In this document: positions 22,203 to 33,933 of the stretch, in pieces | How positions within the stretch are numbered: the stretch's first letter is position 1 | Layout of the letters: every line of letters starts with the position of its first letter | Assembly (NCBI RefSeq): GCF_032362555.1 | Contig: NC_083517.1 | Coordinates: 3,678,001 to 3,742,000 of the forward strand | Direction of reading: 5' to 3' | DNA length: 64,000 nt | Origin: Amyelois transitella | Lineage: Eukaryota; Arthropoda; Insecta; Lepidoptera; Pyralidae | Position numbers and translations under genes: made by a program | Notes under the pieces: model-generated | Seen by the model: the letters and a program-made list of their open reading frames with translations, nothing else | Databases searched by the model: none | Told to the model about the DNA's origin: nothing

Positions 22203-24257
22203 TGTGTGTGTGTTTGTTACTCGTTTACGCAAAAAGCCCTTATTTTAATGAAACTTCGCATTTATACGGCTTAGACATTGGAATAACATATTAAGTTATT
22301 TATAGAGATTAAGTCGGACGAAGTTGTCGAACAGGTAGTTTAATTGCTTCAATAACATGGGGTGAGGATACGTTATCCAAAAATTCACAGCATTAAGATG
22401 GTGTGTGCTAGTTTATTTATCAAATATATTTTAATTTTGTTTTAAGTAAGTTTAAAAATACAGCATAAAGCATTCCAGTTTCTAAAGTAAGCCAGTAAAC
22501 TTTTCTAATAGATATAATCACCTTATTTTGAATTTTATTGTTCACCACATTTAGTATAGACCATGGAACCTTAATAACTAAATCTGGAAACCAGATCAAA
22601 ATAAAATATTTCACTTTAAATTTTCACAAATATAATTACTTACTAGCACAGATTGAGAAGCACTGGCGGATTATACAACATTTTGACATATTGGAGAGCA
22701 ATCGCGAACTGTTACCGAGTCTGACTGTAGTTAACCCGGTAACGTTTCGTTTTACTTTATCGGCCCGTGCGTCCATAAACATCACGGAAGGCATACAAGG
22801 GGTTGAATGAAATGGATAACAGGCAACAGTAAATTATTTGCGTAACGGGGTTTACCGTTTTTTACGAATATTTACAAATTTACATGCACGTTATGAAAAT
22901 GTAGGCAAAACATGTTTTTTCTTCAAAATCTTCTTAAAAGACAATATATATAAAATACTAGCTTTAAACCGAAGCTTCACCCGCCGCGAATTTTGCGCCA
23001 CCACAAAAGAATACAGGTTTTAGCAAATCCTACAGGAACTATAAATTTTACACGGATGAAAAGTATCATATGTCCTTCTGCAAACTCTTACTTATTAAAA
23101 AACAAATAAACTAAATTTATAATATAATTTGGGATGGTATCTCTTATTGGAATGATATCTCTATACTCTTATATATAAGACAATCGTTAATCAAACAAGT
23201 ATTCCCAAGTTGGTAAAACTAGTTTGCTGTTATATAACATTGATTGAAATCAAGATTATTGTGGTTTTGTTTAGAGTTATAAGATTTAAAATGTCATAGT
23301 ATAAGTAAGTTTCTTAAGATTTGAACTGTACAGTCGGCTGTAGAGAATCTTGACCTATGGTTTTAGTTCATATAAAAAGGAGTCTTATGTTCGAAGGCGA
23401 AGGTCATATTTTGAACACAGGATCAAAATCAAGGAGACATTTTCCCAAGTGTGAAATAAAACAGGTTTAGAAATTTTGATATAACGATAACAAAGACAAT
23501 TATGTTTGTACCTACTTGTATTAATTATGAACCCGTAGGATCTGTTTAACTTTTATTTCTTCGCTGATATTATAACGGGTCCTTTAAGCATAATCAGAAA
23601 TCATGTTCTTGTTAAGATGATTTTTATCATATTTCGTCCAGTTTCATGAAAGCGAATTTATGCCGTCGTATTTTTCTTAAATGTGAATAACAGTTGATTT
23701 TAAGAAGTTATAAATATATGTTAGTTTATTTCGAGAGTAAGGTTAAAAATCATGGTATTCTTTCTATTAGGCGAGAAATATAACCTGCCCCTCTCCAAAT
23801 CTCACTTCTTCATCTTTAAGCTATGTAGTTATGTATAGTTTTTTTGTCTATTTAAACCAGCAAATAGTCCTATGTTTTATTAATTTATGCAAATATTTAT
23901 TTCAATCAGTAGAGATACCTACTGTATTATCACAAGTAGCTAATAGGTAAGACGTTGGTACCCCACGCCAACTAAGATTCGTTGAAATGATAATTGATTC
24001 AAAAGCTATTACAATTTGACCACGTGCTAAGGAATATTGTATCAGAGGTGCTAAATCAATCGTATTTGAAATACGTGCCAAACACAAAGATACTAGGAAT
24101 GTTATCATTCAGGATCTACAGAAAACAATGCATGAAATTGGTTTCAAATAGGTCATAAATAAGAGACCAGTTTGTACTACTGAATCGATGATATCTACAC
24201 TTATAATACTGCAATTTCTAAACATTAGATATGAAAAATTAAAAATTCTAAAGTTAG
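22203..24257. other. No gene recognised; family F repeat at 22960-23110
   Basis: The family F copy reads accgaagcttcacccgccg, caaaagaatacaggtttta, catatgtccttctgcaaact. A 90-codon frame at 22538-22810 has no family resemblance. The rest is AT-rich. Confidence 0.45.
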
Positions 24258-24690
24258 TCTGTTTGTAAGACATCCATGGGAAAGATATGGAGTGGTTGAA
24301 TTCTAAAGTACAGGAAACCACACGACACAAAGAAACTTTGGTTTGTAAGCATATTTCCTGATTAAATTTTAATAGCTAGCTAAGGAAAGCTTCTGACACA
24401 TACTTTGTTTTTTCATCGCTTCTAGACCAGCACAGAAGTAAATGGACTTACTCGACCACTGCATAAGACGAGAAATATGATGCAATAGTTGAATATCTCA
24501 CTCCTGGATTTTGGATCCATCCTGGACAAACGCCAGGAATGCGAGATGTGAGAATTCTGAGAAGAAATACATTACATCTTTCAACTTGACAGAGTCCCTA
24601 CATACTTACAACTTTCGCTTCGTCCACATTCATATCTCTCTTCATGCAAGCTCGGCAGTTTTGGGACTCTTGACCATTATAACACCTCCT
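24258..24690 (-). repeat. Reverse fragments of families A and B
   Basis: Bases 24258-24330 are the family A head in reverse (gacatccatgggaaagatat ... ggaaaccacacgacaca). Bases 24585-24690 are family B in reverse (acaactttcgcttcgtccac ... ttcatgcaagctcggcag) and extend upstream of the usual family B start. A tail like cctggacaaacgccaggaa occurs near 24521-24540. Confidence 0.6.
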
Positions 24691-25961
24691 TTTTTCCTTT
24701 CCATCAATAAAATCACAATATCTCAATTCTACATATTGCTTACTAATAAAAAGATCAAACACGGTAAATTCATTAATAACCAAGTTTATAGCCGCTGCAT
24801 ACATTATGCGAATACGAGTATCTTGAGTAGGTAATATTAAATGAGAAACTTCACACTTTGAATGAATTTATTCAAAAGTTTAAGCATTCGAACTCATCTT
24901 AATGTTTGTTCTTCGCTCTTCGATTGCACTTGGCTGCGTCTGGCGTAAACCTAGTCCTTTTTTTGTCATTTTACCAAGAAATGGTTATTATGTATGCGGC
25001 TAAAGTGATAATAAATAAAAAAAAAAGATATATTTATACAAAATAGTCGAAAATAAGTAGGTCTTACAATTGTTTCCTTGTGATTTGGAGATTTTACAAA
25101 ACCAGTAGGAGTTATAATCTTTAAAAACATTCAATGCACAAGATAAAATATACCTACTACGGATTTTGTGATGTCATCTACATTGCATTGTAACTGTATG
25201 TTTTTTGTAAAGATTTGACGTACCGTCTGTACCTACACTATTATTGATAAGATGACAATGATGGCTGTGAATGAAAAATATGTTATTGTATAGTTTTTAA
25301 CTCTCAGTCGAAATAAAAGTTCATCTGTTTTTATGATTTGAGGGCGAGCAAAGTCAAAATATGGCAATAAACATGTCAGAACATATTTATAAAATCACGA
25401 ATCCTTCCTGTAGGGTAGGATATTATTCATCTTAAACGTTATTTTAGTCATTGTCGATACATTCCTGAACTATTGGCTTCACTTATCTCGTAAGGAATAA
25501 AAGCATGATATTTGTATTTAGGTACCTAATAAGACACCTCACTAACCATGTCGATGTCCAACTCGGTTTTTATCGAAAAAAAAAGCCGGTTTCCATTTCC
25601 AAAAGGACACAGTATCTGCAGATGGTATCGTATGCAACATTTGCCAAATATGCAACTGTTTTCTGGGTTACATTATATTCATTCTTCGAACACGTTTGGG
25701 TTTATGATGTAACAGCCCCTTGTGAGGAGCTGGTGTCCAAAATATGAACTTGCTTATGTAAAACGTACCTACTCGTTTTTCGGGAATTTTAACGAATTTT
25801 TGTATGCGAAAACGTAAAGTAGACACAGTACAGTTTCTTGACTGACTAGGATCTCTGAAGTTTAGTTTCAATAGACCCATAAGTACTATTCTCTAATATG
25901 GAACAAAATTATCTCGGTCGGATGTCTCTGATAAAATAAGGTTTCAATATTATGAAAAGCT
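24691..25961. other. Downstream flank of HACD, no gene recognised
   Basis: AT-rich, with a reverse family B scrap near 25395-25420 (cttcctgtagggtagga). I see no exon-like block. Confidence 0.4.
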
Positions 25962-25967
25962 TTTATT
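25962..25967 (-). terminator. Poly(A) signal of the HACD gene
   Basis: The minus strand reads AATAAA here, about 115 nt after the HACD stop codon. This gives a short and reasonable 3' untranslated region. Confidence 0.6.
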
Positions 25968-26082
25968 AAAAATAAAATAAAGTTAAAAATGACTGATTTT
26001 TAAGGGTTAACATAATCCTGTATTTAATAAATAGGTACAAATTATAATCTAGTTCAGTTAAATTTATATTTTAATTTTTTAT

Positions 26083-26422
26083 TTATGTTGTTAGTGTTTT
26101 AGTAAAAATAGGTGTAAATGTAAAATCAGCCATTTTCTTAACTCTCATCCTATACATGTGGCTGGTCAACATATACATTATAGGGCAGACTAATGCAAAA
26201 ATTTGTAACTTCAATAGAAATATTGTATCAAAAGACATGTTCCAGGTATTAGGCATTATTATGGTGAACCTCATAGTTTCTTGTAAGTAAGGCAAGTTCT
26301 TGATCATCACAGTAGCTTCCCCGAAAATTCCCATGGGATATAGTAGCATCCACGCGGAATATCTAAGCCATGTCAAAAGGGATATTTCTTTATTGAGCAG
26401 CTGGGATACATAGTATGCGTGT
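26083..26422 (-). CDS. HACD coding exon 4 with active site and stop
   Basis: The acceptor is cttttttctag. It begins by completing Arg150 and contains the catalytic YPMGIFGE motif and the last membrane helices. It ends in TAA after a basic stretch (MYRMRVKKM) and a Thr-rich tail. There is no obvious C-terminal dilysine retrieval signal. Confidence 0.93.
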
Positions 26423-29400
26423 CTAGAAAAAAGAAACAACATTACATATATTTGAAAAAAACTGCATCATAATCCCTTGTGCTTTAAAGATCTAAGGATA
26501 CATACATACAGACATAGGGACAGACGCGGGAAGTGACTTTGCTTTATAATATTTGATGATTATCATTGGATGACTCCTTTTTTATAAAAGCGTGTTATCT
26601 ATACTTAAATCTATCAAGCAATATATGTATATAAAACTTTTATGTAACTGAGGGACTGACGGACAACCCACAGCCGAATTTGCTGAGCGTAGGAAGTTTA
26701 ATTTGGTGTAAACGTGCCTAAAGGAGTGTAGAGAACATTAAAAGAGGATTTTTGTAAATGATCGCGTGAACGGAATGATCAGGGTTTTTCGATTTACGAT
26801 AGCGGAGCCACGGGACAACGCTAGTTTTGAAATCAAAATATAAAAAATAGTATGATCTACTACTTGACTTATAAAAGCTTTATTCGGGTCGCAACAATTA
26901 TTTTTTATTATAATTACAAAAAGAACTTACCTAATAACCTCAATGGTCCCCCATACCATAAACAAATAAGGTACGACGGGTTTCGTCTGCATTCTCGGCT
27001 CATCCAACATCATAAATAGTATGAACAATCTGCCTAAGAGTTGAAAGAAGGGCACTGTTGGTCCACCCTGTAATAATAAAACAAACTTTAAAATAACAAA
27101 AAAATTGAAAAAAATAGAACAAACCCACTTAAAAATAATACTAAAGCGCTTAAAAATAATTTAATTATATATTACACTAACAATACGTCGTAGGCGATTA
27201 GTGCGGTACTTTACCTACCTACTGAAATTCTGAAGCTGGTGCCCAACGCGCGCTCCCCGCCAAAAAGTAGGAGATATTGCATGCAATCTATCAGTTATTA
27301 TCACATAAATTAATTAAGTCTTATATTGTTTTAGTTTCCGATTCCAAATCTTCTATATATATTTTCTTCATAATAAATGTATTAGGTTAAAAAAAAATGT
27401 GAACCAAAGTTTGCACAGTTTCGAAGCCTACTGCTATCATGTACCAATATGACTATTGAGCTATAGAGTGAGTACTTTAGTTTGATAGAAAAAAAAGACT
27501 TTCAAGACATCAGTACCTAAATAAGCATTAGTTGAGTAGTCGTCAACATCTAAGACTTCATTTTGCTCACCATTAGGCAAATTGAGGTCAAATGCACTCA
27601 AATTTTCAATAACACTTAAGCGTTAAGACACATTCGAGTGAGATAGGAGTCGCTTTATGTAAAAACTTTATTCACTCCATTCAGGGTCCATCGTTCAAGG
27701 CATACCTGGGCTATTCTCCAAAATGGTGAGGATACAACCGGGACTAAGACCAGGAATAGGAAACATACACGTTTCCTCAATATAACCATAATCAAAAATC
27801 TTAGATCAGACGGGAGTCGCTGCGTATAAAGCAAAATGGAGTAGTGCTATTCTGAACCTTAAAAATCACTCCAGGAACCACACGACACAACAACTGAAGT
27901 AGGTAATTAATGGATAGGTATTTAGGTTATTTACATCGAGTAAATGAGATGACATATGTCTATACGGCGGCTAGAACACAAATTTTCTAAAAAGCACTTA
28001 ATTTTATAGCGCACGTTTCAGTCTAGTATCTGAATGACATACGAACAAGTTAGTACAAAGTCCAATGAGTAACAAATTGACTCCGCTTGCATATTCACGT
28101 GACAACAGGTATTAGGCATCACGGAAATCTGACAAATTGCCATATTATTCATTCATACTCCTGTGGTAGGTACCTATGTCGTGAGAACAATACAAAATCA
28201 AATATTTAGTTGAACATTTTCCTTAAACACTTCCGAAACTCACTCGCAGATTTTCTGACATTCTTGTCTGATCTTTTTAACTGTTTGAATTAAAATAAAA
28301 TGTATGGAAAGGATTTATACTTACATACCTGCTGCTTAAAGCCTACCTTATGTCATTTAAGCTGAATATCATTTCTGCTAAACTAATTTTAACCTTTTTG
28401 AACTATTTATAAAATAATCTATGTGATGAGCAATGAAGATCCGGCAATTACCTACCCATTTTTTTTTTGAAATGGCTGACTTATTTTTTTTTTGTTCTGT
28501 CTCTAACGCCTTGTAATGTCCGTGATGCCAAAATAGTCCTGGCTGAAAATCAGTGCTAAACATGTTCAGCGTATTTCTGAGACAGGAACCTGTGATCGCA
28601 TTCACAAATAAGGCTAAGTACTTTTTGTGTAAGTTTTACTTACTGCATGTAAGTAGTGATTGTTGTAATAATCTTCCTTCTCTCCTTCGAAATGTAATTG
28701 CTAAAGCTTTCTTAAAGACCATGGACAAAAAAGGCCAGATGACAAGATTATCTGAACGTGGCCTTTAGTTTTTCGGGACTCTTAGCACCTTAGACGTATA
28801 ATATTTATGACAAGATGAAGCGAGTAAGGCATTCTTGAAGGAAGTCATTCGTGAAATGTTCCCCAAATCATCTTTGCGGACATAAAAGTAACAGGAATAG
28901 GTACATAATGATATTAGAAAAAAGTTTTGAATGTAAGGTAATTAAATAAGTTACTTAAATACAAATAAAATTTACTGACCTTTGTAAAACCAATGATCGG
29001 ATGAACCACTTCTAGTATTTGCATAACGTGTAATAATTTCACTGCAAGTCCTAACTGGTCATAGATAATGGCAAATGAAGCATATCCTAGTTTTTTGTAC
29101 AACACTCCCATTATATAAAGAACATATACAAATCCTATAGTTTGGACGATATTAAAAACTATAAGATATAACGCTCTTAATTGACCTGAAACAAGTGAAT
29201 AACATTTATAAAATAATGGGGCTACTGCGGCCATGAATTAACTCTAATCCGAGTTTAAATTTCCAATTTATACATACAAAATCACGCCTTTTTCCCAAAG
29301 GGCTAGGCAGGGTCTACATCTTTACGCTTGCCACATCTCTGCATACTACTTTCGCTTCATCGACATTCATAACATAAAAGCTCGGCGGTTTCGGATAGTC

Positions 29401-29967
29401 TTGACCTGACCTTTTTTTCAGTATGTCAGCGATGAATATATAATAGTATATACATTAATTTAATTGCTTATCATCTTCCTGACATTATTGGTCCCTTCTG
29501 CGTTGTTTCTTATCAAGATCCTGCATTGGTTAAGTTCGGTTTGCTCTGCAACATTTGCAGGGAAACTCTTCCCGTATTGGAACATGGTAACACAATCAGT
29601 TTCTTGAATCTACAGGATATTTTCCATCAACTTAAAAGCATCGGTTAACAATCTGTTGTAATTGATTTAGATTACTTATTTACGATTCATTTATACATAG
29701 CCGCGGCAGAGTTTGAACTTATATCTTGCATTTTTATTTTGAGTACCTTAACCGCTCGACCATTGGTCAATAATTGCTTACAGGTAATAAAAGTGAGTAC
29801 CTGCTGCTTTCGAAGTGCAAGCGTAGGAAAGCGGCGAAAGAACCTTACCGTATTAACTTACCTCCTTTAATGTGTAGTTTAGATTTACGAGTGTAAGATT
29901 CATCATTATTCAGTTTAGTTTCACCGTTTTGCTGTTGTAAGTTTTGCAGAATATTTGACATTTTCAT
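26083..29967 (-). CDS. Very-long-chain (3R)-3-hydroxyacyl-CoA dehydratase, HACD/PTPLA family, four coding exons
   Basis: This ER membrane enzyme carries out the third step of the fatty-acid elongation cycle, dehydrating 3-hydroxyacyl-CoA to trans-2-enoyl-CoA. In insects very-long-chain acyl chains feed cuticular lipids and sphingolipids. Coding exons (minus strand) are 29967-29862, 29185-28980, 27067-26931 and 26422-26083. All introns are GT-AG and the phases fit, giving 262 residues. About six hydrophobic helices are visible from residue 38 onward. The family core is clear: FFQLLGRLFILF, TIEVIRHAYY, TWLRYSAWMLLYPMGIFGE. The catalytic pair is Y178 and E185, seven residues apart as in characterised members. 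The pattern is nearest HACD3/HACD4, but HACD3's N-terminal CS/p23 domain is absent. Exon 1 supplies instead about 35 polar residues. The introns hold repeat copies. No stop or frameshift was seen. Confidence 0.93.
26931..27067 (-). CDS. HACD coding exon 3
   Basis: 137 nt between the acceptor ttattattacag and the donor attag|gtaagt. It encodes GGPTVPFFQLLGRLFILFMM and continues to VVPYLFMVWGTIEVI. The exon has no Met-started open frame of its own. It was found by extending the family between its neighbours, and its phase (two bases left over) fits exon 4 exactly. Confidence 0.92.
27068..28979 (-). other. HACD intron 2 with repeat fragments
   Basis: 1.9 kb. It holds a family C piece at about 27640-27775 (aggagtcgctttatgtaaaa ... 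atggtgaggatacaaccggg), a reverse family A head piece at 27838-27893, and a family L copy at 28515-28640 (tggctgaaaatcagtgctaa). I see no other coding exon in it. Confidence 0.6.
28980..29185 (-). CDS. HACD coding exon 2
   Basis: The acceptor cttgtttcag and donor aag|gtcagt bound 206 nt. It encodes the first two membrane segments (QLRALYLIVFNIVQTIGF ... LLHVMQILEVVHPIIGFTK). Two bases complete the Gly codon begun in exon 1. Confidence 0.93.
29186..29861 (-). other. HACD intron 1 with reverse copies of families B and C
   Basis: Bases 29278-29420 are a family B copy, in the same orientation as the gene. Bases 29520-29770 are a badly diverged family C copy, ending with a B-box remnant (gcggcagagtttgaactt, reversed) near 29702. 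Confidence 0.6.
29862..29967 (-). CDS. HACD coding exon 1
   Basis: Starts at the ATG at 29967-29965 (a second ATG lies two codons later) and encodes the polar, Gln/Asn/Lys-rich tail MKMSNILQNLQQQNGE and onward. It ends in ggag|gtaagt after one base of a Gly codon. An in-frame stop lies upstream. A ttcgttccag acceptor-like sequence directly before the ATG hints at a 5' untranslated exon further upstream. Confidence 0.8.
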
Positions 29968-31845
29968 TTTAAACTGGAACGAACATGTTTGATTTTAATT
30001 AATGAGAAATATTAAATCTTTTGTTAATATTAAAGAAAATTATAACGTTAATTCTTTTTGTTTAGCATCCTCATTAGCCGACGTCATCAAAATCTTTTGT
30101 ATGAAATGTAACCCCTACATTTAATACTGATAGTACAGATACAAATGTGTTCGATACCCTGCCATATCTGGGCAGGACAGGCAAGCCGAAGAAAATTTCT
30201 TGACGCCGGTTAAAAAATATAAAAACCAATTGTCTTATAACTGATGGTAAAACCTAGACAAAGTGGAAATAGAAACGTCGGAAAGCGGACCTTGCGTGCA
30301 TGGAGGATGCAACAGGGAAATGACGATTATGAGAGAGGGAGATTATCTTGCTCTCTTTCTCTCAGTTCGTTACCGAAAATATGAGATTTAAACCATACGG
30401 TATCATGTTTACAATGGGTGTGCAGAAAAAAATTGTTATATTTTGTCTCATTCACAAAAACATTCGGTTCTATTTTTAGCCGAAACCTACACGAATAAAT
30501 GAAATATTCATGATTTGAATTGGATTACAAGAATGTTACCTGGTAAAGTAATGAGGAAATCCATTGATCCACGGTTATATTTACGTAACTTGATGCGATA
30601 TTTTGTTTACACATATTTTTGTTTAACGTTACGAGTGTTTTATATTAATTTATGCGGCCAGCCCTGAAAATAAAAAGAAACATAGTTTTACTAGGTACTT
30701 ATCATAAAATGGAATCTGTCTAGAATCTTACCTTAGACATGAAATTGACGATAGTATCTACAACATAAAATATTTATAGCAAACCAAAATTAAGATAAAT
30801 TAATTTTAAATTTAGATAACATAGACAATGGGTAAACATAAGTATTAAAGTCTAATTTAAATGAAATAGACTTTGAAAAATGCTGTGGGGCTCGGCTCAC
30901 ATTGATAGCTCAAATAAACATGAAGACTGATTATTTAAAACCAAAAACACATGTGTGACCAAAATACATCAAAAATACTAGGAATAATTATTGCTAAAAA
31001 CATAAAGAGTCTTTTGACTGCCGCATTTTCGACCTTAATAATCTCAGATTTCCAATTTTCTTTATTGGTCCATGCGCCGTTAGTATAGTTGAAGGTTTGG
31101 GATTTCCGTATATAATTATTATTCAAATGTCTTTTTAGCCGAATACCTTGTACCTAATTTATTTTATACTTTTTTCTGAAATTGATTGAAATAAAATGAT
31201 TGAAATTTTAGTTTTATTCGCTCTATTTTATACGAGCAAATGTCACTGTTTTAAGCTCATTACTCCATCTGTTTACCTTATTATCGTTAGTTTACCAAAA
31301 TACTTATAAAATGTGATACCATAAATAAAACCACTTTTCCACAAAACTTACACTATCACGGTAACACTTCCGGAAACACTATAGACAGTTTTTTTATAAA
31401 AATCTTTTATAATTTAATTTGGAAGTAAGTACCCGAAAGTATTAATTTGGAATTTGATTATTTATTAAGTTTAAATACGTTTTTCATTCTTTAAGACATA
31501 ATTACGAATGACGAGTTGTATTCGTATGTGCGTAAGCGTCGTACGGGGCCAACATAATATATTTGTATAAATATATTTGTGTTTTGTCGTCATAACAAAG
31601 CATACTTGCGACTTTTGTTATTTTATTCTAACGATTTTATTGTGGTTAATCCGCCTGTTTACAAGAAAAGTTCATACTTATTATATTTTTCCCGCCTTAA
31701 TTTATTCTTACATAGGTTTTTTTTTCCCTTTCGGCAAAAACATTGTAAAATTGTATCTTAATACGCCCCCTTAATTTATTCAACTTATTTCTAAAGTAAG
31801 AAAACCATTCATATTATGTAAGGTTTATTGTTTACTTTAGGATAA
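29968..31845. other. Upstream flank of HACD; family M fragment
   Basis: No coding exon recognised. Bases 30250-30345 (aaacgtcggaaagcggacct, tggaggatgcaaca, atgagagag) match the 3' part of the repeat at 31846-32095. The HACD promoter should be in this flank, but I cannot point to it. Confidence 0.4.
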
Positions 31846-32095
31846 ATAGAAGTTCCGCTTGCGCTGTTATGGCGACGTCTTGCGGAAACCTGCAGACTAG
31901 AGCCAAGGCGGAAGGCTGAAGAACAGGCTAAAGAAATCCTGTCTAGATGTCGCGAAATATGTGTGCCATAGGTCTTAAAAATTAGACTAAGACAAATTAG
32001 AAAGAGAAATGTCGAAAAGCAGACTCCAGGTCCCAAAGCATACCGGAAGGTGCAACTTGTACCAAGCAAAAATGAGAGAGAGAAGATATATTAAA
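31846..32095 (+). repeat. Dispersed repeat (family M)
   Basis: The order is ttccgcttgcgctgttatgg, ctgaagaacaggctaaagaa, gatgtcgcgaaatatgtgtg, gtaccaagcaaaaatgagag. This is a familiar lepidopteran interspersed repeat and looks like a piece of a non-LTR element. Confidence 0.55.
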
Positions 32096-33642
32096 TATAC
32101 ATTTTCATTTGTAGATTATTTACAATATAGATTGTTGTGCAATAATTGCTGTCGTGAGTAAACAACCCCTTTTAGACATAACAATCTAAGTGCTTTATCT
32201 TGTCATTTCAAATGTAAAATATACAAAAATTCGTCCGTGTATAACGGTTTCTTGCGTAATTTCGTTCATGTTTTCAATGTTTTTGGTTCATGTTCAGAAT
32301 TTAACATCGTCATTTCTTGTTAAATTTGAATATTTTATATTAAATATCCCGTCTTACAAAGCATTTTTTTTTCCGGTATAGAATTACAGCACCCCAACAT
32401 AACTTTTCTCAGAATTTTGAAAAAAGGTGTAAGAACTCCGACGGTTAAAATGCGTAAAAGAAGCAAAAGATCTAATTCTAAAAATCCTAGCTGAAAAGAC
32501 TGAAGCCACGTTCAGCTGTATGGTTTTGTGGTGGAATTAGAATATGCCCGCGGCTCCGCCCCTAGTTAACGAAACCCCGCTTATTTTGCAGAAGGCAAAT
32601 TTATTTGCAATTTATCGAAAAACACCGCAGATTAAGATTAACTACTTATATTTTTTTTACAATACTTAGAAACCAAAAATAAATAAATATTCCTAAAACA
32701 TTTCAGGTACTTATATAACTGATAATATTATGACATTGTTTTTATAATACTCAGAAGTTCATTTTAAAGTACAAGGTTTTACCTAACACAGAGTTATTAA
32801 TAGTATTACCTAGACTGTTAGGTATAAATATCTATGCTGCTAGGCAAATTTGACTTGCAAGAGTAAGACTTTAAAGGTATAATGCTTGCGTAAATAAAAA
32901 AAATAATATTGTTCATCATCAATCAATCAATTTTTGACAAGGTTCAGCCGGAACAACTCGGTGTAAGAAATAAAAATTCGGCACGTATATAAATCACTCT
33001 ATGTCTTCTTTGATCTGTATAATCAACCTGTATACTGCCTCCCCCTGTTTGCCCTTTGATTAAATGTCCATAATAATTACGATCCTAATCAGTCAAAGTA
33101 TACTCGATTCCCATACTACGAGTACGGAAATTGTTAACCCGCATACAATAGCGTACAAGGGTTTCATCACGCGGACACGATATGCGATAGATCGGCTTCA
33201 AACAATTTTGATGAGAGGCCGGCCATGCTCGAGGTTATATGAAATGGAGACGACTTATAACAATAAATCTTATACCTATACGGGATAAATTACACAGATT
33301 AACTTAGCATCGAATTAAGTTCGAGACCTATGTTGCGAGTCTAGTATTAAACATCAAGACCCAGATTTATCAGAAAAATTCGATTCTCAATATGCTCTGG
33401 CCAGGATCCGAACCTAGGACCTACCTACCAAATTAACACAGGTTTTAATACATATACGTTTTCTTTTTTTGACGCTTTTAATAAAACAGCTTGATAACGA
33501 GCGAGAAAATTTAAATTACAAAGGACAATATTTTATAATAATGACCTTATCTTCCTGATATTACATACTTTTGGCGTTAAAAAATACTCGTTTTTTTATT
33601 AAAAGCTTTTTATATATTTATATACTTTGAAATCTAACGATC
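32096..33642. other. No gene recognised; small repeat pieces
   Basis: A reverse family A scrap (ctgaaaagactgaagccacg) sits at about 32492 and a cgcggctccgcccctagtta end piece at about 32550. A tRNA-SINE B-box-like remnant (aggatccgaacctagg) is near 33403. The frame at 33064-33288 has no recognisable features. Confidence 0.4.
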
Positions 33643-33654
33643 TATTGATAACTT

Positions 33655-33921
33655 GTGCCGTGTGGTTCCCGGCACTATTACAAAAAAGAATAGGACCACT
33701 CCATCTCTTTCCCATGGATGTCGTAAAAGGCGACTAAGGGATAGGCTTATAAACTTAGGATTCCTCTTTTAGGCGATGGGCTAGCAACCTGTCACTATTT
33801 GAATCTCGGTTCTATCATTAAGCCAAATAGCTGAACGTGGCCATTCAGTCTTTTCAAGACTGTTGGCTCTGTCTACCCCGCAAGGGATATAGACGTGATC
33901 ATATGTATGTATGTATGTATG
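33655..33921 (+). mobile_element. Full-length retroposon, family A, 12-bp target-site duplication
   Basis: tattgataactt flanks this 267-bp copy at 33643-33654 and 33922-33933. It is the best reference copy: head gtgccgtgtggttcccggca, middle gcgatgggctagcaacctgt, tail tctaccccgcaagggatata followed by repeated TATG. There is no open frame of useful length, so it is non-autonomous. Confidence 0.92.
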
Positions 33922-33933
33922 TATTGATAACTT

